Below are positions 1-5,450 of a stretch of DNA of 6,322 bases, piece by piece. Where the stretch lies: contig QQUD01000506.1 of the NCBI GenBank assembly GCA_008501785.1, positions 1 to 6,322 of the forward strand, written 5' to 3'. Position 1 is the stretch's first letter; the number at the start of each line of letters is the position of its first letter. A model generated the notes under the pieces. It ran no database searches. It was not told the DNA's origin and worked only from the letters and a program-made list of their open reading frames with translations. The stretch is from Chloroflexota bacterium. Its GTDB lineage: Bacteria > Chloroflexota > Anaerolineae > Promineifilales > Promineifilaceae. The position numbers were made by a program, and so were the translations under genes.

Positions 1-408
1 GAGGTAGATTCGTGGGAAACGGCCGTTTCTCGCTCTGGCAATCTCCTTGTCAACACCGGTAAATGCACCCCTGGCTACATTCAAGCCATGATCGACGCCG
101 TTCACAAAATGGGACCATACATGGTTCTGGCTCCAGGTCTGGCACTGGCACACGCCCGCCCCGAAGATGGCGTACTGGAAATGGGCATTAGCCTGATCAC
201 ACTGGCACCCCCAATTAATTTCGGCTCCGAAGACAACGATCCGGTATCCCTTGTCTTCGCCTTCGGCGGCACCGACAGCAAAAGCCACATCGGCCTGCTC
301 ACCGAACTCGCCGAACTGTTAGAAGATGACGATCGCCGTGAATCCCTCGCCGCAGCCAAAACTGTGGATGAGTTATTTGGAATTATTCAAGCATTTGAAA
401 GTTTATAA
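1..408 (+). CDS. ulaC: PTS EIIA component, ascorbate/mannitol-type (UlaC-like), 5' truncated
   Basis: This cytoplasmic PTS phosphocarrier takes phosphate from HPr and passes it to EIIB. The reading frame is open from base 1, so the gene starts outside the window. An ATG at base 88 is only an internal Met, because conserved EIIA sequence (SWETAV..., TPGYIQAMIDAV) lies upstream of it. The window encodes 135 residues plus the stop; about 15-20 N-terminal residues are probably missing, judged against the roughly 150-residue UlaC family. The active-site His is window residue 51 in LAHARPEDGV, and the downstream stretch NDPVSLVFAFGGTDSKSHIGLL is typical of the ascorbate branch of the PTS_EIIA_2 family. 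It is followed by EIIB after a structured 90-base spacer, which fits one PTS operon. A homologous EIIA for another sugar cannot be excluded, so the gene symbol denotes family resemblance and not proven ascorbate specificity. Confidence 0.9.
   Translation, partial: EVDSWETAVSRSGNLLVNTGKCTPGYIQAMIDAVHKMGPYMVLAPGLALAHARPEDGVLEMGISLITLAPPINFGSEDNDPVSLVFAFGGTDSKSHIGLLTELAELLEDDDRRESLAAAKTVDELFGIIQAFESL
18..27. repeat. Iterated palindrome AACGGCCGTT, copy 1
   Basis: Exact copy inside the EIIA gene. Here the palindrome extends to 14 bases, GAAACGGCCGTTTC, at 16-29. It reads Glu-Thr-Ala-Val in frame. Confidence 0.85.
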
Positions 409-486
409 GCAGTTCAGCCAGTCAGCAGTTCAGCAGTTCAGCTTTCTGGCTGACTGGCTGACTAGCTGAACTGCTGACCAGCTTCC
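407..486 (+). repeat. Octamer-phased inverted repeat array in the EIIB leader
   Basis: The left half repeats CAGC with an 8-base period (CAGC at 415, 423, 431 and 439). The right half repeats NGCTGANN with the same period (448, 456, 464 and 472). The halves are complementary and can fold in at least two competing ways: a perfect 14-bp stem 421-434/465-478, or an 11-bp stem 416-426/449-459. The array runs directly into the EIIB ribosome-binding site, so it could affect EIIB translation or stabilise a processed mRNA end. No T-run follows, so it is not an obvious terminator. A related array precedes EIIC. Confidence 0.75.
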
Positions 487-492
487 AGGAGG
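487..492 (+). promoter_or_regulatory. Shine-Dalgarno of EIIB
   Basis: AGGAGG is followed by a six-base spacer before the ATG at 499, which fixes that start. It lies within the 19-base GCTGAC...CCAGGAG block shared with the EIIC leader. Confidence 0.85.
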
Positions 493-498
493 ACTCTT

Positions 499-786
499 AT
501 GCGTATCATGGTCGTTTGTGGATTTGGACTTGGGTCTAGCATGATTTTGAAGCTCAAGCTGGACGAAGTTTTAAAAGCCAACAATTTAAAAGCCACCACA
601 TTTTGCTCTGATTTAACGATGGCAAAAAGCGAAAATTTTGACATGCTGTTCACGTCAAAAGATATTTCTAACCATTTCAAAGACGTGAAAAAGCCAGTTA
701 TTGTAATCGAGAACTTTCTCAACAAAACTGAGATCGCTGAGAAAGGGTTGGAACCGATACGGCAACTGCTTGAAAGTAAAGGTTAA
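499..786 (+). CDS. ulaB: PTS EIIB component, ascorbate-type (UlaB/SgaB-like)
   Basis: This 95-residue cytoplasmic phosphotransfer subunit accepts phosphate from EIIA on a cysteine and gives it to the sugar bound by EIIC. The N-terminus MRIMVVCGFGLGSSM is the PTS_IIB phosphate-binding loop, with phosphocysteine candidate Cys7 followed by the glycine/serine-rich loop. The remainder alternates strands and helices as expected for the Rossmann-like IIB fold, and the length matches the roughly 100-residue family. The start is supported by a perfect AGGAGG six bases upstream. The gene is clearly more AT-rich than its neighbours: bases 541-780 are about 38% GC by hand count, against about 55% in the EIIA part. 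Much of this reflects a Lys/Asn/Phe-rich protein. Its EIIC partner lies 2.4 kb downstream, beyond the GH42 gene. Family assignment is firm; the transported sugar is unknown. Confidence 0.93.
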   Translation: MRIMVVCGFGLGSSMILKLKLDEVLKANNLKATTFCSDLTMAKSENFDMLFTSKDISNHFKDVKKPVIVIENFLNKTEIAEKGLEPIRQLLESKG

Positions 787-788
787 TC

Positions 789-821
789 AGAAACCCGGTT
801 TCTTTGAGGAACCGGGTTTCT
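789..821. repeat. Double 15-bp palindrome forming a 12-bp hairpin (EIIB-GH42 spacer)
   Basis: Two 15-base units, AGAAACCCGGTTTCT (789-803) and AGGAACCGGGTTTCT (807-821), are separated by TTG. The first is a perfect 7+1+7 palindrome and the second has one mismatch. Together they form a perfect 12-bp stem, 789-800/810-821, with a nine-base loop. There is no T-run after the stem, so it is a weak terminator candidate at best; it may act as an mRNA-stabilising hairpin or be a dispersed repeat. Very similar GAAACCSGGTTTC repeats are, from memory, abundant between genes of some cyanobacteria and Chloroflexota. Confidence 0.75.
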
Positions 822-830
822 AGGCTGCTC

Positions 831-2993
831 ATGAATTATCTCTACGGTGCTTCATACTCTCCGCTTGTTTTTCCTGAATCTGCCTGGGAATCAGATTTAC
901 GCCTGATGAAAGAGGCTGGCATGAATCTGGTGCGCACAGGCGATGTGCATGGTTCGTGGGATCGCGTCGAGCTGCAAGAAGGAAACTACCAGCTCGACAC
1001 ATTCATCCGTTTTTACGAGATGGCCGCCCAGTTTGACCAGCAAGTCATCTTCACCACCGGCGCGTCTTGTCCGCCGCTGTGGTTGCAGCGCAAACATCCA
1101 GACGTGGTCATTTTGTCAAATTTGGGCCAACAATACCCAATGGCGGCATCCTACCACTGGGCATGCATTCACCACCCTGCTTTTTTAGAAGCATCTGACC
1201 GGTATTTGCGCAATGCCCTGCTGCCAATGGCGCTGGCCCAACCCAACCATTTTGGCTGGCAAATCACCAACGAAATTGGGTTCCCATTCATGCCTACCCA
1301 GCAAAACGCAGAGATTGAGCTTTACTGTTACTGTGAACATTGTCAGGCTAAATTTCGGGAATGGGTGCAGCAGAAGTATGGAACGTTAACGGCCGTTTCC
1401 GACGCCTGGATGTGGGGCACCACCGCATTTTGGTACAACGAGTGGGACGACATCGAAGCCCCTCGCGCCAAACCCAGCGCCTGGTCTGGCGTAACCCGCT
1501 GGCTCGATTGGCGGCTGTTCTGGCAGTGGGCATTTGCCAACTTTGCCAGAAGACAGCACGACCTGATCAAACAGCAAGACAGCCCCCACCCCACCTCGGT
1601 CAACATGTTCAACTTCAAGGGGTTTGACCGGTTCGGCACATTCACCGGGTTAGATCAATGGCAAATTGCGCAAAACGTAGACCACATCGGTTACGACCTG
1701 TACCCCGGCAGCGGCAACAAACTCGCCAGCCGTCCCGAACACAATTCCATTTTCCTCGATCATGGGCGCAGTGTCAGCCAAAGTGCAGGCACAGATTTTT
1801 GGCTGCACGAGATGGAGAGTGGACCGATTGGCGGCTGGCTCATGGGACCCGACTACAACACGGGTCCGGTTGACATCTGGCGCAACGGCTTTGAAGCATT
1901 GGGGCATGATGTGAAGCTTCTTTTATACCAACCGTGGCGCGAATGGGATTATCAACCGCTGCACTGGGGCGCACTTGTCGATTTAGACGGCAACGAAACG
2001 CCTCGCCTCAAAGCTGCCGCTGGACTCGGCCAATTTATTCGTAACCACGACGCATTTTTACAAACGGCACGCGTCCCTCGGGGGGAGGTTGCCATTTTAG
2101 AATCGAAAGCAAATGCGATTTTCCTGCGTGGCGTCAATCAGGAAGAGGATTTGTTCGCCGCGCAGCGGGGCGCGTATCGCGCTCTGTGGGAGCTAGATTA
2201 TCGTGTTGACTTTATCACACCAGCCCAGGTGATTAACGGCACAATTGACGATTACAAAGTGGTGCTGCTGCCGTTGATGGGATTGATTGATGCAGAAACG
2301 GCCGTTTCCCTCTCCAATTTCGTCAATAACGGGGGGCTGCTCGTGGGCTTTGCCCGCTGCGGCACCCTGGATCACCAAGGCTGGTCTCACCACCAACTGC
2401 CCATCTCTGGACTGCGGGAAGCGTTTGGATTGGTGCGGGTGGAAGCTGATTCGCCACCCGTGCCTCCCATACGCTGGAATGGACGCAGCTATCCAGGTTA
2501 CAAGAATCGTGATTTAGTGGAGGCGATGGCGGAAACGGCCGTTCTCGCCACCTTCGAAGACGGAAACCCTGCAATCACCCTGGCAAAATACGGCACCGGT
2601 CACGGACTGTACATCGCTACCCAAGCTGATTCAGGCTATTTGCAAACCGAAGGTGGATTACTCAAAACGTTGATGGCTGATTTGCTGCCCCAATTGGGCA
2701 TCAAACCCGGGGTCACCATCAGCTACACAGACAAAAACATTCGTGAAATAGACCCACATCTGCTCGTCACACCATCCCGCTCGATGATTCTTTTGGCGAA
2801 CTATCATCAGCAAGATGTGACAGCACGAGTTGCAGTGAAGGGAAACGGCCGTTCCCCTCACGCCATTGTTGCAGGCATTTTGGAAGAGGAGCCGGTAAGG
2901 TGGGATCAGCAAGATGACACCATCCTGATTGACATCACCCTACCGCAGGAGGAACCTATGGCAATAACCATCGACTGGCATGACACACCCTAG
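831..2993 (+). CDS. GH42 beta-galactosidase family glycoside hydrolase
   Basis: This 720-residue retaining glycosidase probably hydrolyses terminal beta-D-galactosides; some GH42 members cleave alpha-L-arabinopyranosides. The N-terminal TIM barrel (about residues 1-380) carries acid/base Glu148 in WQITNEIG and nucleophile Glu327 in FWLHEMESGP. Cys112 with Cys166, Cys168 and Cys171 (CYCEHC) reproduce the four-cysteine zinc site of the Thermus A4 enzyme. A flavodoxin-like trimerisation domain spans about residues 400-600 (GEVAILES... to YKVVLLPLMGLID... to GGLLVGFAR), and a small beta-rich C-terminal domain follows. I chose ATG 831 because GH42 proteins begin near the LYGASYSP strand and the in-frame TTG at 804 lies inside the upstream hairpin. 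Only a weak AGG (822-824) precedes it. There is no signal peptide, so it should be cytoplasmic. It sits between EIIB and EIIC, which is an unusual place, and contains four exact AACGGCCGTT palindromes. The exact substrate is not readable. Confidence 0.93.
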   Translation: MNYLYGASYSPLVFPESAWESDLRLMKEAGMNLVRTGDVHGSWDRVELQEGNYQLDTFIRFYEMAAQFDQQVIFTTGASCPPLWLQRKHPDVVILSNLGQQYPMAASYHWACIHHPAFLEASDRYLRNALLPMALAQPNHFGWQITNEIGFPFMPTQQNAEIELYCYCEHCQAKFREWVQQKYGTLTAVSDAWMWGTTAFWYNEWDDIEAPRAKPSAWSGVTRWLDWRLFWQWAFANFARRQHDLIKQQDSPHPTSVNMFNFKGFDRFGTFTGLDQWQIAQNVDHIGYDLYPGSGNKLASRPEHNSIFLDHGRSVSQSAGTDFWLHEMESGPIGGWLMGPDYNTGPVDIWRNGFEALGHDVKLLLYQPWREWDYQPLHWGALVDLDGNETPRLKAAAGLGQFIRNHDAFLQTARVPRGEVAILESKANAIFLRGVNQEEDLFAAQRGAYRALWELDYRVDFITPAQVINGTIDDYKVVLLPLMGLIDAETAVSLSNFVNNGGLLVGFARCGTLDHQGWSHHQLPISGLREAFGLVRVEADSPPVPPIRWNGRSYPGYKNRDLVEAMAETAVLATFEDGNPAITLAKYGTGHGLYIATQADSGYLQTEGGLLKTLMADLLPQLGIKPGVTISYTDKNIREIDPHLLVTPSRSMILLANYHQQDVTARVAVKGNGRSPHAIVAGILEEEPVRWDQQDDTILIDITLPQEEPMAITIDWHDTP
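1388..1397. repeat. Iterated palindrome AACGGCCGTT, copy 2
   Basis: Exact copy in GH42, reading Thr-Ala-Val in YGTLTAVSDAW. Related GH42 proteins, from memory, usually have a variable Leu-x-Ala-Leu-Asn here, so the site tolerates the palindrome-encoded residues. Confidence 0.85.
2297..2306. repeat. Iterated palindrome AACGGCCGTT, copy 3
   Basis: Exact copy in the GH42 trimerisation domain. It extends to the same 14-base palindrome as copy 1 (2295-2308) and encodes Glu-Thr-Ala-Val. Confidence 0.85.
2534..2543. repeat. Iterated palindrome AACGGCCGTT, copy 4
   Basis: Exact copy in GH42 encoding the Thr-Ala-Val of MAETAVLATF. Its flank, GGAAACGGCCGTTCTC, is shared with the copy at 5609. Confidence 0.85.
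2844..2853. repeat. Iterated palindrome AACGGCCGTT, copy 5 (other frame)
   Basis: Exact copy near the GH42 C-terminus. It is the only exact copy read in a different frame, as Asn-Gly-Arg within a KGNGRSP loop. Confidence 0.85.
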
Positions 2994-3055
2994 CACAGCC
3001 CATGCCACCCGATAGAGAAAGTGGAAAATAAGCATGTCACCAAAATGGCTAGGGC

Positions 3056-3109
3056 CGGTCTCCAGACCGTGCCCGAATTGTGGCACGGCTTGGAAACCAG
3101 CCACAATTC
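3056..3109. repeat. Two adjacent hairpins in the GH42-EIIC spacer
   Basis: The first hairpin is CGGTCT/AGACCG (3056-3061/3064-3069), with a two-base loop as drawn. The second is a perfect 10-bp stem, GAATTGTGGC/GCCACAATTC (3075-3084/3100-3109), whose loop can add TGG/CCA (3091-3093/3097-3099). Neither is followed by a T-run on the plus strand, so a terminator role is not supported. Together with the downstream array they make the 253-base GH42-EIIC spacer the most structured stretch of the window. I could not identify a convincing promoter in this spacer. Confidence 0.6.
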
Positions 3110-3152
3110 AAAAAGCGAGAGGAGAAAGCCCCACCTCAGGGGAAAATTTAAA

Positions 3153-3235
3153 TAGCAGTTCAGCAACCCAGCATTCCAGCATGTCAGCCTCTGGCTGATA
3201 CCTGCTACCTGATACCTGATTGCTGACAGCTTTCC
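3153..3235 (+). repeat. Short-period repeat array in the EIIC leader
   Basis: The left part has CAGC every 8 bases (3161, 3169, 3177 and 3185). The right part is a 7-base tandem series: TGGCTGA (3192), TACCTGC (3199), TACCTGA (3206), TACCTGA (3213) and TTGCTGA (3220). A small stem TCAGCC/GGCTGA (3184-3189/3193-3198) closes the junction. The array shares the apical TCTGGCTGA and the terminal GCTGAC...CCAGGAG block with the EIIB leader, so the two are probably members of one repeat family or duplicated leaders. Confidence 0.7.
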
Positions 3236-3240
3236 AGGAG
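3236..3240 (+). promoter_or_regulatory. Shine-Dalgarno of EIIC
   Basis: AGGAG is followed by a six-base spacer before the ATG at 3247. This decides the start against the in-frame TTG at 3220, which is inside the repeat array. Confidence 0.82.
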
Positions 3241-3246
3241 AGAACA

Positions 3247-4536
3247 ATGGATATCAATGTCATCTTTACTTTAGTTCCCAGATTATTGCCGACTTTTATG
3301 CTCGGTATCGTTGCCCTGCTTGGTTTACTTTTCCAACGTAAATCAACGAGCGAGGTCATTAGCGGCACCATCAAAACGATGGCTGGCGTGATTATTTTGT
3401 TTACGGCCGTTGACTTACTCGTCGGCACCATCAGCCCCCTATCTGAAATGTTCGGCACCGTTTATACCTACGGTGGCGGGGCAGAATTGAAACCAGTTGC
3501 TGACTTCACCATATTCCTCGGCCAATATGGCTTACAAGTTGTGCTGGTGATGGTCTTTGGCTTTTTAGTCAACGTCTTGCTGGCGCGCTTCACGCCACTC
3601 AAATACGTCTTCCTTTCTGGTCACATTTTATTCTGGAATGCGTTCATGGTAACGGCCGCTTTGGCAGACAGTGGCGTTCTCAAAGGAACAGCACTGGTCA
3701 TCATTGGCAGTATTGTACTTGGTATTCTGAGCACCGTTTTGCCAGCCTTGCTTGCACCATCCGTGCGCAAACTCACGGGCAGCAACGACTTTACCATTGG
3801 TCACACCACAACCAGTCTCGCAATCGTCGGTGTCTGGGTTGCCAAATTATTTGGCGACGAATCCAAATCCACTGAAGATATGGAAATTCCCGAGAGTCTC
3901 AGCTTCTTCAAGGAAATGGTTATCTCCACCAGCCTGATCATGGTTCTGCTTTACTTGATCATCGGCATCATTGCCGGTCCACAAGGCGTCGCAGACACCT
4001 ACGCGGGCGGTCAAGTTTGGATTTGGTTCATCTGGACCATTTTCAAAGGCATCTCCTTTGGTGCCGGTCTGGTCATCTTGCTCACTGGTGTACGCATGAT
4101 GCTGGCCGAAATCATTCCAGCTTTCCACGGCATCGCTGCCAAAGTTGTACCGAACGCGGTACCGGCGCTAGACTGCCCGATGGTATTCCCTTATGCACCT
4201 AACGCACTGGCAATTGGCTTCCCGATTGCAATGGTCACTTCTTTGATTACACTGATCATCTTCGGCAGCTTTGGCTACTCATACGTGCTGCTGCCACTAG
4301 TTGTAGCTGCTTTCTTTGACGCAGGTCCAGCAGCTATCCTCGGCAATGCCGTTGGTGGCCGACGTGGTGCGATTTTAGCCGCAGCCGTTGGTGGTGTACT
4401 GCTCATCGTTTTGCAGGCACTTTCCTTGCCATTCATTGCTAATTCCGCAGGCAGCTTCATTCAAGCATTCGGCGGCAACGACTTCTCGTTGATCGCGATT
4501 GTTGTCGGTGGCATTGCGAAATTGTTGGGATTGTAA
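3247..4536 (+). CDS. ulaA: PTS EIIC component, ascorbate-type permease (UlaA/SgaT-like)
   Basis: This 429-residue polytopic inner-membrane protein binds and translocates the sugar while EIIB phosphorylates it. It belongs to the EIIC_SgaT/UlaA family, shown by GSNDFTIGHTTTS (residues 178-190), GDESKSTEDMEIPESLSFF (about 209-227), VPNAVPALDCPMVFPYAPNA (301-320) and GNAVGGRRGA (366-375). About ten hydrophobic segments are spread over the length, starting at residues 5-30. It is slightly shorter than E. coli UlaA (465 residues) but appears intact. ATG 3247 is chosen from its AGGAG and from the family N-terminus. It ends in a strong terminator 4 bases after the stop. In the standard ula order it would adjoin ulaB; here GH42 and two repeat regions intervene. 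Homologues of this permease family are found beside many non-ascorbate pathways, so the substrate is open. Confidence 0.93.
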   Translation: MDINVIFTLVPRLLPTFMLGIVALLGLLFQRKSTSEVISGTIKTMAGVIILFTAVDLLVGTISPLSEMFGTVYTYGGGAELKPVADFTIFLGQYGLQVVLVMVFGFLVNVLLARFTPLKYVFLSGHILFWNAFMVTAALADSGVLKGTALVIIGSIVLGILSTVLPALLAPSVRKLTGSNDFTIGHTTTSLAIVGVWVAKLFGDESKSTEDMEIPESLSFFKEMVISTSLIMVLLYLIIGIIAGPQGVADTYAGGQVWIWFIWTIFKGISFGAGLVILLTGVRMMLAEIIPAFHGIAAKVVPNAVPALDCPMVFPYAPNALAIGFPIAMVTSLITLIIFGSFGYSYVLLPLVVAAFFDAGPAAILGNAVGGRRGAILAAAVGGVLLIVLQALSLPFIANSAGSFIQAFGGNDFSLIAIVVGGIAKLLGL

Positions 4537-4540
4537 AATG

Positions 4541-4578
4541 TTAAAAACGGGGGTGTCGCATGACACCCCCATTTTTAA
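4541..4578. terminator. Strong intrinsic terminator after EIIC
   Basis: A 9-bp GC-rich stem, GGGGGTGTC/GACACCCCC (4549-4557/4562-4570), has a four-base loop. It is extended past one C-A mismatch by TTAAAAA/TTTTTAA (4541-4547/4572-4578). The U-tract at 4572-4576 follows the GC stem, and the matching A-tract on the other side makes it look bidirectional. It separates the PTS-GH42 block from the epimerase-kinase block, although all the genes point the same way. Confidence 0.9.
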
Positions 4579-4582
4579 GGGA
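4577..4582 (+). promoter_or_regulatory. Shine-Dalgarno of the epimerase, overlapping the terminator
   Basis: AAGGGA with a six-base spacer precedes the ATG at 4589. Its first two bases are the last two of the terminator 3' arm, so read-through transcripts that fold the hairpin may partly hide this site. Confidence 0.65.
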
Positions 4583-4588
4583 TGAATT

Positions 4589-5431
4589 ATGGCACGGCCG
4601 ATTGGCATTCACCTTTCTTATTGGCAGCGTGAGTGGACGGATGATTTGCTGCCGCTGATTGGGTTGGCGAAAGACGCAGGGTTTGATGGCGCAGAATTTC
4701 CGCTGTTGATGCCAAATGAGCTTGATTTTGTCAGCTTACGGCAGGCACTTGATGATCATGGGATGCGGGCAACGTGCGGAACGGGTCTAAATCCATCTGT
4801 GGACATTACCAGCCCTGACAAGTCAGTGCGTGATGCAGGAATGGCGTTTTTGCGGGCTTGTTTGGCGGGAACGGCCGTTCTCGGCAGTCCTGGTCTCGGT
4901 GGTGTCACATATGTCCCGTGGGGGCAATTCTATCACGACGACTTTGCCGCACGGCGCAGCCAATGCATTCATTCACTACGCGAAGTTGGTAAAATGGCCG
5001 CTGATTTGGGCGTCTTACTGTTTTTGGAAGTGCTGAACCGGTTCGAAGGTAATCTGCTAAACACGGTTGAACAAGGGTTGGCACTGCTGGCTGAAGTCGA
5101 TCACCCCGCTATCAAGCTGCACCTGGACACCTTTCACATGCACATCGAGGAAGACAACATGGCAACGGCGATTCGTGCAGCAGGTGATCAACTTGGTCAT
5201 TTTCACTGTGTTGCCAACAATCGCAAACCGCCAGGGATGGGTCAGATTGACTGGACGGCCGTTAAGTCTGCCCTCGACGACATCAACTATCAGGGTTGGC
5301 TGGTAATGGAATCTTTCTTGCAGCCCAACTGCGAGGTTGGGGATGCGTTGTTTATCTGGCGACAGTTACATGACAAATTGAATGCTGATGCACAGGCGGG
5401 GGCTGATTTTATGCGGTCAAGGGTTGCATGA
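4589..5431 (+). CDS. Ketose 3-epimerase, D-tagatose/D-psicose 3-epimerase type TIM barrel
   Basis: This 280-residue cytosolic (beta/alpha)8 enzyme should interconvert C3 epimers of a free ketose using a divalent metal. Every signature residue of the family is present at a constant offset of three from Agrobacterium D-psicose 3-epimerase: Glu147 and Glu153 in LEVLNRFEGN, Asp180 and His183 in LDTFHMHIEED, His206 in GHFHC, Arg212 in NNRK, and Glu241 in VMESF. Glu147, Asp180, His206 and Glu241 are the metal ligands, and Glu147/Glu241 are also the acid-base pair. This pattern is closer to tagatose/psicose/L-ribulose 3-epimerases than to UlaE or hydroxypyruvate isomerase. It starts 10 bases after a terminator and is followed after 19 bases by the DhaL-DhaK kinase, with which it is probably co-translated. 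It carries one exact AACGGCCGTT and one near copy (5254-5263). The preferred ketose, C4 to C6, cannot be told from sequence alone. Confidence 0.88.
   Translation: MARPIGIHLSYWQREWTDDLLPLIGLAKDAGFDGAEFPLLMPNELDFVSLRQALDDHGMRATCGTGLNPSVDITSPDKSVRDAGMAFLRACLAGTAVLGSPGLGGVTYVPWGQFYHDDFAARRSQCIHSLREVGKMAADLGVLLFLEVLNRFEGNLLNTVEQGLALLAEVDHPAIKLHLDTFHMHIEEDNMATAIRAAGDQLGHFHCVANNRKPPGMGQIDWTAVKSALDDINYQGWLVMESFLQPNCEVGDALFIWRQLHDKLNADAQAGADFMRSRVA
4870..4879. repeat. Iterated palindrome AACGGCCGTT, copy 6
   Basis: Exact copy in the epimerase gene, read as Thr-Ala-Val in LAGTAVLGSPGLGG, a strand-loop just before the conserved metal-binding half. Confidence 0.85.
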
Positions 5432-5437
5432 CGGCTC

Positions 5438-5443
5438 AGGAAA
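5438..5443 (+). promoter_or_regulatory. Shine-Dalgarno of the DhaL-DhaK gene
   Basis: AGGAAA lies seven bases before the ATG at 5451, within the 19-base spacer after the epimerase stop. It supports that start and transcription coupled to the epimerase. Confidence 0.65.
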
Positions 5444-5450
5444 CACGACT

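Noticed and set aside
407..486. CRISPR-like array
   Set aside because: Units are 8 bases with no unique spacers; it is an inverted low-complexity repeat, not direct repeats with spacers.
804..830. In-frame TTG upstream extension of the GH42 gene
   Set aside because: It lies inside the 789-821 hairpin and adds residues (MRNRVSRLL) with no counterpart before the GH42 first strand. ATG 831 fits the family N-terminus.
2947..2993. Perfect AGGAGG followed by ATG 2958 near the end of GH42
   Set aside because: The ATG is in frame with GH42 and would give only 11 residues before the same stop; the site encodes Gln-Glu-Glu of the GH42 C-terminus.
3220..3246. In-frame TTG start for EIIC
   Set aside because: It is within the heptamer array and has no ribosome-binding site. 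AGGAG at 3236-3240 points to ATG 3247.
2994..3246. Promoter for EIIC in the 253-base spacer
   Set aside because: AT-rich stretches such as the AATTTAAAT near 3144-3152 have no matching -35 element at the right distance, so I cannot support a call.
3108..3458. Minus-strand open frame across the EIIC leader
   Set aside because: It is a shadow of the repeat region and the EIIC 5' end, with no recognisable domain or ribosome-binding site; the EIIC protein is unambiguous.
4592..4601. A further palindrome copy at the start of the epimerase gene
   Set aside because: Only ACGGCCG of the core is present and it is not read as Thr-Ala-Val; it was left out of the count.
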